Of a DNA stretch of 64,000 nucleotides, positions 48,491 through 60,559 are shown in pieces. A program made the position numbers and the translations under genes. A model generated the notes under the pieces. The model was given only the letters and a program-made list of their open reading frames with translations. It had not been told where the DNA came from and ran no database searches. This DNA comes from Siphonodentalium dalli (taxonomy: Eukaryota; Mollusca; Scaphopoda; Gadilida; Siphonodentaliidae), in the NCBI GenBank assembly GCA_032622095.1, contig CP136069.1, forward strand, positions 33,764,194 to 33,828,193, written 5' to 3'. Positions within the stretch are counted from its first letter, which is position 1; each line of letters begins with the position of its first letter.

Positions 48491-48661
48491 ATATTTCAAA
48501 CCTCAATTGATTTCTTCCAGCGGGAAGTTTTCATTGAACCATACTGTATAATAACACGAAGTATTATTACTGTTTTAATAAGAAACAATCCATTATTTGC
48601 ACGCAATTAAATTTCCATATGTTTATTATGGGAAAACGAGAAGGAATGCTGTTTAATAAAT

Positions 48662-48792
48662 AGAGCATGGCTTGGAGTGAAATACGCCGATATAGTGCAT
48701 AGTGAGGTTGTGTAGTTCACGACGCGAAGCGGAGTGAACTACACAACCGCACTATGCACTATATCGGCGTATTTCACGACAAGTCATGCTCT
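48662..48792. repeat. Long near-perfect hairpin, about 57-bp arms
   Basis: AGAGCATGGCTTGGAGTGAA... pairs with ...TTTCACGACAAGTCATGCTCT around the loop GACGCGAAGCGGA; the arms share ATACGCCGATATAGTGCATA. Probably a foldback MITE. Confidence 0.9.
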
Positions 48793-48849
48793 AATTATTA
48801 TATTGTATCCAACAAATGCAGAAATTAAAGGCAAACCAGTGGGCAAACA

Positions 48850-49205
48850 CCATTTTTTTTTAAAGAAAAAAAAAATAATATGTAAAAAAACAAAACAAAA
48901 AAATTAATTCCTCTTTGTTCAGGTTTGTTTGTTTTTTTTTTTTTAATTAATTCTTTGTAATTTTTTGTTTTCAATGTTTGTTTTCCTGTTTTTTTTTAAC
49001 TTTGGCTGCCTGTTTGTTGTTGTTTTTAATTATTTTTTGTTGTTTTTTTTATTATTTTTATTTGTTGTAAATGTTTATTTATTGTTTGTTTATTTTTCAT
49101 GTTTGTTTTCCTGTTTTGTTCAGGTTTGTTGTTTTTTTAAATTAAATTTTTGTTTTTCAATTTTTTTTTCCTGTTTTTTTTTAAACTTTGCCTGCCTCAA
49201 GAACA
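48850..49205. repeat. T-rich low-complexity tract
   Basis: Imperfect TTTGTTTG/TTTTTT runs, including repeated CAGGTTTGTTG and TTTTCCTGTTTT. Open frames here reflect composition only. Confidence 0.88.
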
Positions 49206-49210
49206 TTTAG

Positions 49211-51184
49211 ACCAATGTCAACACATTTCAACCACTTACCCACTCTTAATTGGTGCCCGGACGAACGAAGAATGTATTATATTTGGTCATTTATTAGTAT
49301 AAGTCGCTCTTGTACACGGAACTATCAGAATAATTGAGCCGCGAAATTATTGATTATTTTCGAACCGAGCGGTCACGTGACTCTGATCGGAAGCAAAGAA
49401 TTTACGGCTACAAAAAAAAAAAGTGTACCCAACTCCGAAACATGAACGTATGATTGGTGTTATTGGGCCATGAAAATCTGCAGTAGCGTGTTTTTTCAAC
49501 GCTTAGTATACAGCATAGGGGTATTATTTATTCACAAGAGACAGCTAAAACAAGCTGTAATCGGCAAATTGTATTCTCGGTTCATTTTATTAGTTGTTCG
49601 GGTACGGCAACCGATCACACGTTTTAGTGTTACCGGTATAGGAATGGGGTATCGCGAACTTAGGAAACGCAACGGGACTCCAGAGAAAACCTTTGTAATT
49701 TTGCTTTAGCAGTAGGAAACTACTATTTTCAACTTTTACTAAGTTCAGACAATTGATGTTCGCCTTACTGAAGCTTTAATTTGGATCAGCGGCGAAATAA
49801 CAAGTAGTTTCAGAACAAAGTTTGATGTAGTGTAGTCAAAACTACATATGCATAGTGCACGATGGGAGAGACTTGAAGGCGTAATATACAACTACGACTA
49901 ATATAGTCGAGTAGCCAACCAATCGGAAAGCTTGATTTCAATAACAAAGTCACGTGAGATACAATATCACGTTGTGGTACTGTTTAGGGTCAACGTTTTC
50001 GGGAGATTACAACAAATGCTGGCATACTGAACCTAGTTAACGAGGACAAACTACCATTGGATGCATAAGATAATGTCAAAATCCCATGTGAGAAAAGGCG
50101 CCTATTCGTTTGTGATTTTCCTGTTCACATCAAGTTCGTTGTCGACGCTGTTCGTTGGTGATTATCTACACTTTTCTGCACATAGCTGCCTAAACTTTTA
50201 TGATAACAGTTTGGACGGAGAAAATAAGTTCCAGCGATCGTGGGACCATTAAACAGCGAGCTTGACTCGTATTCATTAGGAATGTGCTACTTAAAATATT
50301 ATTATATCTATTGCATAACGTCACTGATTATCTAAATAAATCATACACGCAGAATAAATATGTCGGTGATATTCAGCATTACACACACGTACTGAACCCT
50401 CCATCAGTCCCAATTGAAAATTCTGCATTCCCCACTACTGAGGTTAAAATTCCCGGTTGGTACTTCAATCTGTCCAACTGACAGGAAATTAGAGATTGGG
50501 TTAATAATCTGACTGTAATTAAGTATATCACACGGAGAAGCACATGATTCCCATTCTAGATTGTCCCGACTTCATGTGATGTTCGGCAATCATGACATAT
50601 ATTTTGCAATAGTAACACCCCCACATAGAATATATAGACAGAACATTTATAATAACACAAAGCGCACGTGTAATCGCACCTCTGGTTTACTATATAGTGT
50701 TTCGTCATTTCAGCGGTTTGGCCATATCTTTCAAAACGTAAATCTTTACATTTGTAAGGTTATTTTCTTGAAACGTAAATCCTTACGAAATGTCGCTCTT
50801 TAAAGGCCCACTTAATGCCCAGATAACACTATTCCATATTATATACCAATTTGGAAGAGGAATCAAAAAATATATATTCCACCAGAATACGAAGCAGCTG
50901 TGGCCTAGGACTGTCCACCAAGTGAAAAAGATTCGTTCCAAGACATCCCCCCTTGTCAACCCAGAATGCATCAGAATTCAAACTAAGAGATAGAGTTATT
51001 CCCCTTCCATTGAGTAAAATAGACTTTAGAGTACAGTCAGGATAAAAAATAAATACAGGACACACTTTGGTATAGTCCGAGAGCCTGCTGGTTTCTATTT
51101 GCACAATCGCGTACGAAAGGTTTGATGCCCCAGATTGATTACACCACAGTTACGTTTAAGGAAATCCGATTTCTTAAGTTCCGC
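49211..51184. other. Intron 1, non-coding stretch
   Basis: No gene or element recognised. Confidence 0.4.
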
Positions 51185-51660
51185 ATTCCTGGCGTTTAGG
51201 GGCCAGAGACTCCACAAAAACCCCAAAAATGACTTCTATTTGAACTTTTGAGTACAAAGCTGATTTTTACATTAATTGTGCTGTATCCATCGCTGATCAA
51301 CAATACACAATTTCTGAAACGAAATTCCCTGGCGTTTTTATTTCAGAAGGGGGTTTTTAAAAGTACCCCCCAAAACCCCAATAATGACTTCTATTTGAAC
51401 TTTCGATTACAAAGATGATTTTTATATTAATAGTGCTTTGGTCATCACTGATGAAAAATACCCAATTTCTGAAACGAAATTCCCTGGCGTTTTCATTTCA
51501 GAAGGGGGGGGGGTAAAGTACCCACAAAACCACAAAAATGACTTGTTTGAATTTTCGAGGACAAAGATTATTTTTTTTCCTGACATGTTTTCCTGCTATA
51601 TAACGCTGGTCATAAAAACACCCTCTAAGAAATGAAACTCCGTGGCGTTTCATTTAAGAA
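51185..51660. repeat. Degenerate tandem repeat, about 150-bp unit
   Basis: CCTGGCGTTT-type motif recurs at about 51190, 51328, 51482 and 51633, with AAATGACTTCTATTTGAACT and TACCCAATTTCTGAAACGAA between. It directly abuts the truncated 5' end of LINE 2. Confidence 0.82.
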
Positions 51661-51702
51661 AGGTCTATATTTGGATAAAATACTATAAGAAACGCTGTGT
51701 AG

Positions 51703-52250
51703 TTTCCTCCTCGGGGCAGTTTATGTACCCCCTGCGGGCACTAGATATGCGAATGATGATTGGTCAACAGATTTGGAGGGGGAGATTAGAGAGATAAGAC
51801 GGCACGATGAGCCTATACTTCTAGTAGGAGATTTCAATTCTAGAACAAGTAATATTGACGAGACAGAAAGGTACCCGACCCAGGACATTATTAATACATT
51901 GGAAATTATGGGGTACCCATCTGATTTTATAACCCAGAAGGAAAGAGACATTTGGGCTTATGAAGTACCTAAACGATATTCCGAAGATAGGGGCAGGGTC
52001 AATAGTTATGGATATAAACTTTTAAATTTATGCGGAATCATGGATTTATGCATAATTAACGGACGATTTGGTGAAGATAAAAATAATGGAAAATTAACAT
52101 CCAATGACTAGTGTAATCGACTAAGTGATCGGGAATATAAGTATTCTCAGATTAATCAAGAACTTCCGTGTGAACCCCTTTTCACCATTTTGGAGTGATG
52201 TTCATTCTGGGCTACATATCGAATTAAACTTTGGCACTAACGTGAGGACA
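51703..52250 (+). pseudogene. LINE 2 endonuclease domain, C-terminal part
   Basis: Frame with AVYVPPAGTRY, LLVGDFNSRTSN ('GDFN' motif) and IINGRFGEDK, stop at 52111; the next frame, from 52125, carries FWSDVHSGLHIELN in the place of the 'SDH' motif, with V between D and H. The N-terminal catalytic part is absent through 5' truncation. Confidence 0.85.
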
Positions 52251-53838
52251 CAACATACCAACTGCTTATCAGAAACAGAATCCTTACCAGAACAGGTAGA
52301 AATCAGACGGTGGGACCCAGAAAAAAATGTAGAGTATCAAACTAACATCGATTACACGAGATCTAAAAACATTCTGGAATGCCTCAATTTTATAGAAGGG
52401 AACACCACATCTTCGGACATTGACAATGTGAGCCGTGACATTTCTGACATGCTTGTATCCGCAGCAATGAAAACTGTTGGTGTTAAACGAAAGAAGGGAA
52501 ATAACAAATCGCGTCATAAACCTTGGTTTGATACGGATTGCCGCGACGCTCGTAAGAAATTTCATATGAAAAAATCCGAATATAATCGGGACAAAACGCT
52601 TGAAAATAAACTTCTAATGAATGAGTCGGCCATACATTATCGGAAACTGATGGATAGCAAAATCAAAAATAAGAACGCATCCAATGTCGACGAACTCAAA
52701 AGATTCAATAAGTCTTCGCCGAAGGAGTTTTGGAAAGAACTCAATAGACTTTCGAGTTCTGGCGCCAACGCAAATGATAGTCACAAACAATGTCAGGTGC
52801 CCCCAAATGTGTTTCATGATCATTTCAAAAAAATACATGCCTCAGAACACAGTGACGATTATTTGAGCAGACGTGTTGATTCTGAAATTGATTTATCAAA
52901 CTCGACTTATCTCAATGACTCGATAACTGATGAAGAGGTACGAAGGGCAATTTTAAAGCTCGGAATAATAAAGCCCCGGGATCCGATATGGTTCTTAACG
53001 AGTATATAAAGTCGTCTTTAGACCAGCTGTTGCCATTGTATACAAAATATTTCAATGTGATATTAAATTCAGGTATATTTCGACAGATTGGGCGATTGGA
53101 ATGGTCCAACCGATATACAAAAAATCGGGTGAACCGGGAAGTCCGGATTCGTATCGTGGAATAACATTACTTAGTTGTCTATCAAAAGTTTTTACTACTA
53201 TTTTGAATGCTAGATTAGTTTCGTATTCGGATGACAATGAGACGATAAGTAAATTCCAGACTGGTTTCAGAAGTTGCCATTCTACAATTGACAATATATT
53301 TGTATTACATAGTATTATAAATTTATACCTGTCGTCTGGTCGAAAGTTATTTTGTGCATTTATCGACTTTCGCAAGGCTTTTGATTTAGTATGGCGAGAA
53401 GGCTTATGGTTTAAGCTAATTCAAAGCGGTATTAATGGGAAAATATTGAGACTTATAAGAAACATGTACAGCAAAATCAAATTATGTGTTAAATCTGATG
53501 GAACCAAAACGGACTTCTTTTCTAGTTTTGTAGGATTATTTCAAGGTGAAATTATGTCACCGTTATTATTTTCCATCTACATTGACGATCTAACGTCGTT
53601 CATGAACGATTGTGCTATCAAAAGCCTCGATTTTCTTGATGATATATTTATGGACAATGCGGGTATATATATACGACTGTTTTGTATGTTTTATGCTGAT
53701 GATACAGTTATACTTAGTGAAAGCGAAGATGAAATGCATCGAGCGTTACAGGCTTTCGCAGATTATGCGGATGCGTGGAAGCTCCAGGTGAACACAAAAA
53801 AGACGAAAATAATGATATTCTGTAAAAAAATTACCTGA
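52251..53838 (+). pseudogene. LINE 2 linker and reverse transcriptase
   Basis: The linker (52251-52900) contains HKPWFDTDCRDARKKFHMKK and SPKEFWKELNRLSS. The RT begins with DEEVRRAILKL, then after a frameshift near 52975 NNKAPGSDMVLNEYIK, and after another near 53080 IYKKSGEPGSPDSYRGITLL. Further motifs are FIDFRKAFDLVW, GLFQGEIMSPLLF and the catalytic FYADD box at 53689-53703. All core RT motifs are visible. Confidence 0.92.
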
Positions 53839-54877
53839 ATGCATACCAATATTCATATACAGGGGGGTTGAACTCCAAGTCGTTAAGGAATTTATTTACC
53901 TAGGTGTAGAATTTTTCTATACTGGCAGATTTTGTAGCACCATAAAGCGCACATTTAATCTGGCCACACGTGCCATGCACGGACTGTTAAATAAAGTTAG
54001 ACATCTCTCTTTACCACCCGATTTGATGCTTAAGCTGTTTGATAGCATAGTAGCACCGGTAATCTTATACGGTAGTGAAATATGGATTACAGAAAACATC
54101 CAGAGACTTGAAACATTACATATGAAATTTTGCAAAATATTATTAGGAATGAAATCTAGTACACCAAACTACATGGTATATGGGGAACTTGGTAGGCACC
54201 CACTCATAATTGAAATTAAATGCAGACTGTTGTCATATTGGTCAAAGTTGGTATCCGCAGATGGATCTGAACTCGCAAAAAACATACACCTTATTTTGAG
54301 ACTTGTATATGACAACAAACCAAGCCAGTCGGCTGAATTCAAATGGTTGAATATCGTGAAGGAATCTCTGTGCAAAGTAGGACTAACATCTAATTGGGAA
54401 ACCCAATCCTCTCTTACGAAATCTGAAATCCGAAATTGTAAATCAAGCATGATCGAACAACACTGGACACAAACATTCAGTGATATTAAAAACTCAGATT
54501 CATCCAGAGCAATTATGTACAGTAATATAAAATCTCATTCTGGTATATGCCGATATTTGTTATATCTCCCAAAACACCTGACAGCATCATTGGTGAAAAT
54601 CAGAACATCAAACCATAGATTACCAATCGAAAAAGCGCGATGGCATAAAACAGAGAGTAAGATGTGCGATACATGTAAATCTGACACAATCGGAGACGAG
54701 TATCATTTTGTACTCGTCTGTGGCAAATATAAATGTCTACGAGAGCGCTATATCCCAAAATATTACTGGGAAAATCCTTCGCGCGAAAAGTTTCATGGAC
54801 TCTTGTCAATAGAAAATATCTCTCGTTTGAAACAACTCTCTATTTTCCTAAAAATTGCCTTTAGAGAAGTTTCTTAA
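53826..54877 (+). pseudogene. LINE 2 C-terminal region
   Basis: After a frameshift the thumb follows (VVKEFIYLGVEFFYTGRFCS), then VILYGSEIWITENIQRLETL, and a CxxC...H...C cluster (MCDTCKSDTIGDEYHFVLVC). The stop codon is at 54875-54877, followed by about 300 bp of 3' UTR. The frame from 53975 to the stop is intact. Confidence 0.88.
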
Positions 54878-55206
54878 TTTCAATTAATTATATACATTGT
54901 GGAAGGCAGCTGAATTAGCTCATTGCATGGTCAATAATTCAAACTGATAATCAAAATGACATTGAAAACATAAGGACGAATATAACTTATGTGATTACAC
55001 GATTTTTCAAAGAACAAAATAAGGAACAAGGGGAAAAAAGAAGAACAAACCACACGTATGTAGGGAGGGGTCTCATTTTCATCATGTATATATTGTATAT
55101 AAAATATTGTATATATGTTTTGCATGTTACTCATTAATTTGGGTCTTCGCAATAAAGCATTCAATTCAATACACATATATATGAATCAGGGAGCTAAATG
55201 TGTTCC

Positions 55207-55345
55207 AGAGTCGGGGAGCGAGTACACCGTGGAAAGCTAACGGTGAAGGTAACTGAAGAATGACCTTCACCTGATACATGTCACACGTTATTAAATAATG
55301 ACATGGTGTTTATTTGATTTGCACATCATATCTAAATAATTTAAA
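55207..55345. repeat. Dispersed repeat containing GGGGAGCGAGTACACCGTGG, copy 2
   Basis: Partner of 32368-32500, just past the tail of LINE 2; a short third copy is at 57289-57316. Confidence 0.8.
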
Positions 55346-55559
55346 CTGGTGAATTAATGGGGGAATGGAATTTTGTGAATGAAAAATTGATTTAACTAGC
55401 TGCTGTAGTTACGGTTTACTCAATCTAGCTGGGTAAACACCAATGGAATAGCCTGTGTGCTTCAATTCAGTGAATTCGGTCGAAACGTTAACACTGTCGC
55501 CCATATATGGCAAGAAACGTGAGCAAAAAGTTAAGGGGGTATGTTTTTGTCCCATGTAG

Positions 55560-55915
55560 AAAGCCTTGATACAGAGCGGGACAAGCGTTACAAAAGCTGA
55601 TAAAAGATATTTTTATTTGTCATCGTTATCTGCGTCTCAGTAGTAACCCTTGATACAGAGCGATACAAGCATTACAGAAGTTAAAGAATCGTTTTTATTT
55701 CTAGTGATTATCTGCATCCCAGTAGTAACCCTTGATACAGAGCGATACTAGCATTACAGAAGTTTAAGGAATCGTTTTTATTTCTAGTGATTATCTGCGT
55801 CTCAGTAGTAACCCTTGATACAGAGAGATACAAGCGTTACATAAGTTTAAGGAATCGTTTTTATTTCTAGTGATTATCTGCGTCTCAGTAGTAACCCTTG
55901 ATACAGAGCGTCGGT
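55560..55915. repeat. Tandem repeat, 83-bp unit, about 4.3 copies
   Basis: CCTTGATACAGAG recurs at about 55564, 55648, 55730, 55813 and 55896; each unit also has TTTTTATTTCTAGTGATTATC. Confidence 0.93.
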
Positions 55916-57993
55916 CCGCGAATAATTTAGATTTTCTTCAATACTGAAGAGTAATCTGAGTTTACATAAAACATAGACGTGTACACACCACATTACTAAT
56001 AACAGAGTCTACAGAGATAATATATGTTATATATGTGGTATACTATTGACAATATTCAAAGATGCCCTTAAACCTATTTCATTGACGCAATTTTTGATGC
56101 CTCGTTTAATCTCGTTAATATGGACGGACCTCAACACGTAAACCACTATCCACTTAAACACTCTTTCGTTTGACTAACCGGTCCGTTTCAGATGGTTTCC
56201 GGATGATATTTTCAGCAGTAACAAATGAAATAAAATAACATTTGGTATGTAAGGGGCACTAGTCAAGTTAGAATTTGGATTCGATCTCCACAATTATATC
56301 GCAGTTAAGAGTGAATTTACGATATCGTTAATTTTGCATGATTTTGTCCTGATTTTACGGTCCCAGTAGACCAAATAATAAACAGAAATCATCCCCGAAC
56401 CATCACAAAACCGGAAATATAATGACTTCATAAGTGACAGTTCCTATGGGCTACACAGTTGTATATGTCCCCAGAACAAAAATTGACCCAATCCCCAATA
56501 GTATACTTAATCCTATAGAAAGTATCCAACTTGGCCGGGCCTAATTTTTTATCATTTTTACAAAGTCCACAATCAGTTTCAAAATACACAAAAACACTGC
56601 CTCATATATAGCTAGAAAGATATTTTGTATTACTCTTCAATTTGGTGTATCCCGAGTAAAAATTGGTCAAGAACAACTCTGGTTAGGATTAAGTACTATT
56701 GGGGTGGGGTAAATTTTTGTTCTGGGGACCTGTGGTATAACGTCTTTGCAGAAGATTTCCGAAAGAGGCCGAGTATTTTTAATAAAGAGGAGTGGTTACT
56801 CTTTGTGGCGTTGGCAGTACAATTAACAACTGTATCTTCTGTTGTGTTATTGTGTCGATCAATCTAGACCACATTGACTAGCACAAGTGAGGTTAGATAA
56901 TGGATAGCGGTTTGAATCCACTTGTCAGAGCGCCCTCCGGTGTTAGGGTTTTGATAGAATAATTTAAAGGGACCCAAGGCACTCGCAGTTGCTAAATGTG
57001 CAAAAATAAACCACCAAGAAGAACAAACACTAAGAACTGAGTGAATATCGGAGGTGCAATGTTTTGGGAATGAAAATTGCATCTCACGGGACACAATTTG
57101 AACCAACCTGAGTGAATTATTTGCGTATCATATACGAGAGTTTATACACGAGGTACACGTTCGTCTCATGGTGATTGGCTGAAACCATATCGAGACGCCA
57201 TGTGATCTCTTTACAACCCAATACAATCAAAATTAAAATGGCGACCAAATTTAAATTTCTCACGGAATTAGGGAGCAAAATGTGTTCCAGAGTCGGGGAG
57301 CGAGTGCACCGTGGTAAGCATATTTTTTACCATAATAGCGCATATATTTGACCGTGGTCAGAATAGTTTACAATAATAACGTATATATGTTCTAGCGCCT
57401 CTTTATATTCATCATTTCCCCTTTGTTTCGCTTAGTGGGAGTCACTTCATGGGGCATGTATACATTAATTAAGCAGATATTTATTGGACTGCTAAATATC
57501 TACACGTTGTTCGTATATTCATTATTATTACCACTTTATAGGGCGTTCTCTAGGCCATTGATAATGTTTTTCGGGGCGTTCCAAATAGCGTATTGTTACC
57601 TAAACAGCGGGCCGCGGGCCGATAATGAGAAGCCTAGTTCAATATCGGCCCGCCGCCCGGAAACTATAGGTCTCGTTTATTATCGCGAGAGTTACGTCCC
57701 TTCAACTTCCGATTATTATGGCGTGTTTATTTCAAGAAAATAATGGGAAGATGTATCCGATTTCCTCGACACAAAAGTGGTTTTATGATTGGAATTCACG
57801 CTATATGATTGAATTATTGTATCAAGCGTAAGTATGCATTGATACTTTTATATATAGCTGTCAACCTCTCATTGGTTGTTACTCGTCTCCAATGCTGGGT
57901 TTTCCCCTGTCCTATTTTCGAGACTCCGTCAGTCCGTGTCAGCTGACAAGTCAAATGATATCAAACTTAAATGTTCTTAAAAATATTTCTCTC
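55916..57993. other. Intron 1, non-coding stretch
   Basis: No gene. A small GC-rich hairpin at about 57607-57657 (GGGCCGCGGGCCGATA with TATCGGCCCGCCGCCC). Confidence 0.4.
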
Positions 57994-58645
57994 TTAAAGG
58001 GGTACTGTACACAGAGATAGGCGATTTTTTTGATTTACTCCCATTGAAATAACTTTCAAGTTAGATTGTTTTCGTGTTATATGAGTTTCGTATAAACCTA
58101 ATTTAGCGATGAAAATCTTAATCTTGGAAACAAAAATATTACGATTTCAAACTACGCGCCATGGTTTGACCTTCACCGGAGAAGACGCATGTCGCAGAAA
58201 GAAACCGGAAGTTCGTTGCTCACAGTTTCGATTGATGCCTTCAATCTCTTCCATCGAACAATCTCACTCCCTTTAAAAATACTTGACGCTTTATGACTCT
58301 TGTTTCTTTCTCCTTTTTCCGAATCGGTTATAACGGGCCTTCCTTTTGCAGGTAACATGTTTTGTTTGCACTCAATAATGTTCGCGAACGGCCGTCGATA
58401 AAAGACACACAACAGATGCGATTACAAGAACGGTAACTCGTAATGGCATAATTCTCCATTTTATGACTCCAGCCATAAATTATTTTATATTAAATAATTC
58501 AATGTTACTTTTACGATAGCCTGTTAACCGGAACTTTTTCAGTAGACATCGTCGACTCGAATTAGTTATTTTATAATATAATATTCATATTAGATCGCTA
58601 TTGTCACCGGGAATTTATTGAAATTGGGGTACAGTACCCCTTTAA
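57994..58645. mobile_element. TTAA-flanked MITE, 644 bp
   Basis: TTAA at 57994-57997 and 58642-58645; perfect 13-bp terminal repeats AGGGGTACTGTAC and GTACAGTACCCCT. No transposase; a frame on the minus strand inside (58412-58173) shows no known motif. Confidence 0.85.
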
Positions 58646-58704
58646 TCTACTTCATTATTCCACTAAATCCTCAAATGGGTCAAATGTCCAAAACTGTGGT
58701 AATA

Positions 58705-58888
58705 ATAGTAATAACATGATTTCATCGGGCATTATGGTTTATTAACGGCCCTCTGGAATGATTAACAGCCCTCGGGCCTATTAGCGTCCCTATACTTCGT
58801 CTCGGGCCGCTAATAGGCCCTTGGGCTGTTAATCATTCCAGCCGGGCCGTTAATAAACCATAACGCCCTCAAAAATCATGTTATTGTT
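58705..58888. repeat. Foldback element with roughly 90-bp arms
   Basis: ATAACATGATTTCATCGGGC... pairs with ...GCCCTCAAAAATCATGTTAT; the arms share TGGTTTATTAACGGCC and GGAATGATTAACAGCC around a centre near 58800. Confidence 0.88.
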
Positions 58889-59255
58889 ATATTGATAGTT
58901 CCCCGATAACAGAATTCGCATGTTGAAACCATCATTGTTATGTAAACAAAACTGTTAGAGTGATTTGCTAACAAACACCGGTTATCGTGTAATGTAAGTT
59001 AAAATATTTTAGTCTGAACATGTCTTTTCAAATCTTTTTCAATGCTTTTGCCTTTTCCAACGTTTACCGCCGAGTTTGTATTAAACTTTGGTAACTTATT
59101 GGAATAAATGGATTTTTATCAGTAAATCAATTGTAACAGTATAATGTGTACATGGCAATGGTTTTGACATACGATATTTCGTTACTGGAGAGTGATTAAT
59201 AATGAAATCAATTATAATTTCCCATGTACCGCTAAAACAATAACTGCTGACTTAC

Positions 59256-59427
59256 CGACGTCGAATGTCATCTCAATTGGTGTGGAAAAAACAAGGAACG
59301 ACGAAACGATACAAGTAAATGTAAGACAAGAACAAACGACATGGCGGAACATTGTCATCGCGGAGATACCAGCAGTCAAACTGCACATGTAGCTCCAAAC
59401 GTAAAGTGGTTTCATTCCAGCTGACAA
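59256..59427 (-). CDS. iGluR exon 1: start codon and signal peptide
   Basis: The open frame starts with ATG at 59427; a second ATG pair (M-T-M-F-R-H) about 24 residues in would put a classic signal peptide (VVCSCLTFTCIVSSFLVFS) at the true N-terminus, so the start is uncertain. The exon ends ...PIEMTFDV plus one base at a good donor (GTAAG, 59251-59255 reversed). Phase 1 joins exactly to exon 2 to make an alanine codon. Upstream on the coding strand there is a TATA-like stretch near 59650 and a long GA-repeat near 60.0-60.17 kb. Being the first exon is inferred from the hydrophobic leader; a 5' UTR exon further right is possible. Confidence 0.72.
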
Positions 59428-59976
59428 CTTAATACTGCCTGTTGTAATAGCTCATCAAATATCTATAACCTATATGAGTGCGTCCCCTGAGTAAATCACC
59501 AAGCAATGAAATGCAAAATAAGACTAAACACAGTGACGAACTAATGTCATCGCGACACCCGCCGTATGCAGTGCATTGATTGCAGATCGATTTCTTTCCG
59601 TAAAATGAACAGCCATTTCTGCGCTGAATGGATGCTCCTATCAAGCTACACATATATAAATTGGTATAGTCTATTATTCATTTGGAGGGATATCCATGAA
59701 CAATCAGCAGACGACAGATATATACGTAAAGATGATACAATTACAGAACGTTTACTATTAATTCGAGGGAAATGTTCAGATAAGTTCAACAATGTCGTTT
59801 TGTTGAATTTATTATGAATTTATTATTTTCAGTCATCGTGAAAATATTATTATATTTGACGGGGTTCAAACATTTATTTCGAAAACAAAGCGATTTGCAT
59901 AATATTCTGTACAAACTTCGTGAAAAGCATTGAAACACTGCTGAGCGTGAAACTTACACCCACCAAATCGTCTGAC

Positions 59977-60175
<199 letters not shown>

Positions 60176-60559
60176 GGGCTTGTTGTTTAATCCCCTTTCC
60201 AATCGATCATATAAACTCCTCTATATTACTGTCAAAACTTTTGTCAAATGTTTATACATGTTAATATGATTGGAATAAATATGTTAAACTAATTTATTAT
60301 GAGTGTGTAGTAAAGAAAGGATTAAAGGCATATTATGGACTTGTTCAAGTGCATGAGACTGATAAGTTAGTATTCAGGCAGGAGGAATGTAGCATTCTAC
60401 TAACGTCGCCGAAAATCTCAAGCAAATCGAACGTACTAATCCATAGAAATCAGCGTCTGAACTACGAGCAATTGTGAATATTTACTTCTCGATTCGGGAC
60501 GCAACTATCGGCGATCAACTAAGGCAAACGATTTCACCGCCGAGGGTCACTGCATTTAA

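Larger units (their letters stand above)
51700..55175 (+). mobile_element. 5'-truncated non-LTR retrotransposon (LINE 2)
   Basis: Plus strand, opposite to the host gene, in intron 1. It starts inside the endonuclease (LLGAVYVPPAGTRYANDDWS from about 51703), continues through reverse transcriptase and a C-terminal Cys/His motif, and ends near GCAATAAAGCATTCAATTCA, a short-repeat tail. Frameshifts at about 52110, 52975, 53080 and 53825 break an otherwise well-preserved frame, so it is fairly young but dead. Related to LINE 1 in architecture but clearly a different family. Confidence 0.9.
1..59427 (-). other. Ionotropic glutamate receptor-like gene, partial (leaves window at left)
   Basis: Span of a multi-exon gene on the minus strand. 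Ten exons joined in order give an open frame of 1921 nt (640 codons plus one base), with phases 1,1,1,0,0,0,0,2,0,1 at successive exon ends, each matched by the next acceptor. Domain order is signal peptide, amino-terminal (ANF-receptor-like) domain, S1 ligand-binding lobe, M1, pore loop. Family knowledge: such proteins are tetrameric ligand-gated cation channels of the plasma membrane. The exons for M3, S2 and M4 are not in the window. The clade (kainate, delta or an invertebrate-specific group) cannot be fixed by eye. A roughly 30-residue segment expected between exons 2 and 3 is not confidently located. Confidence 0.9.

Noticed and set aside
48965-49210. 81-residue hydrophobic frame rich in F, L and V.
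   Set aside because: Composition effect of a T-rich low-complexity tract.
57423-57743. 106-residue plus-strand frame with hydrophobic segments.
   Set aside because: No family motif, no splice or start context, and a GC-rich hairpin runs through it.
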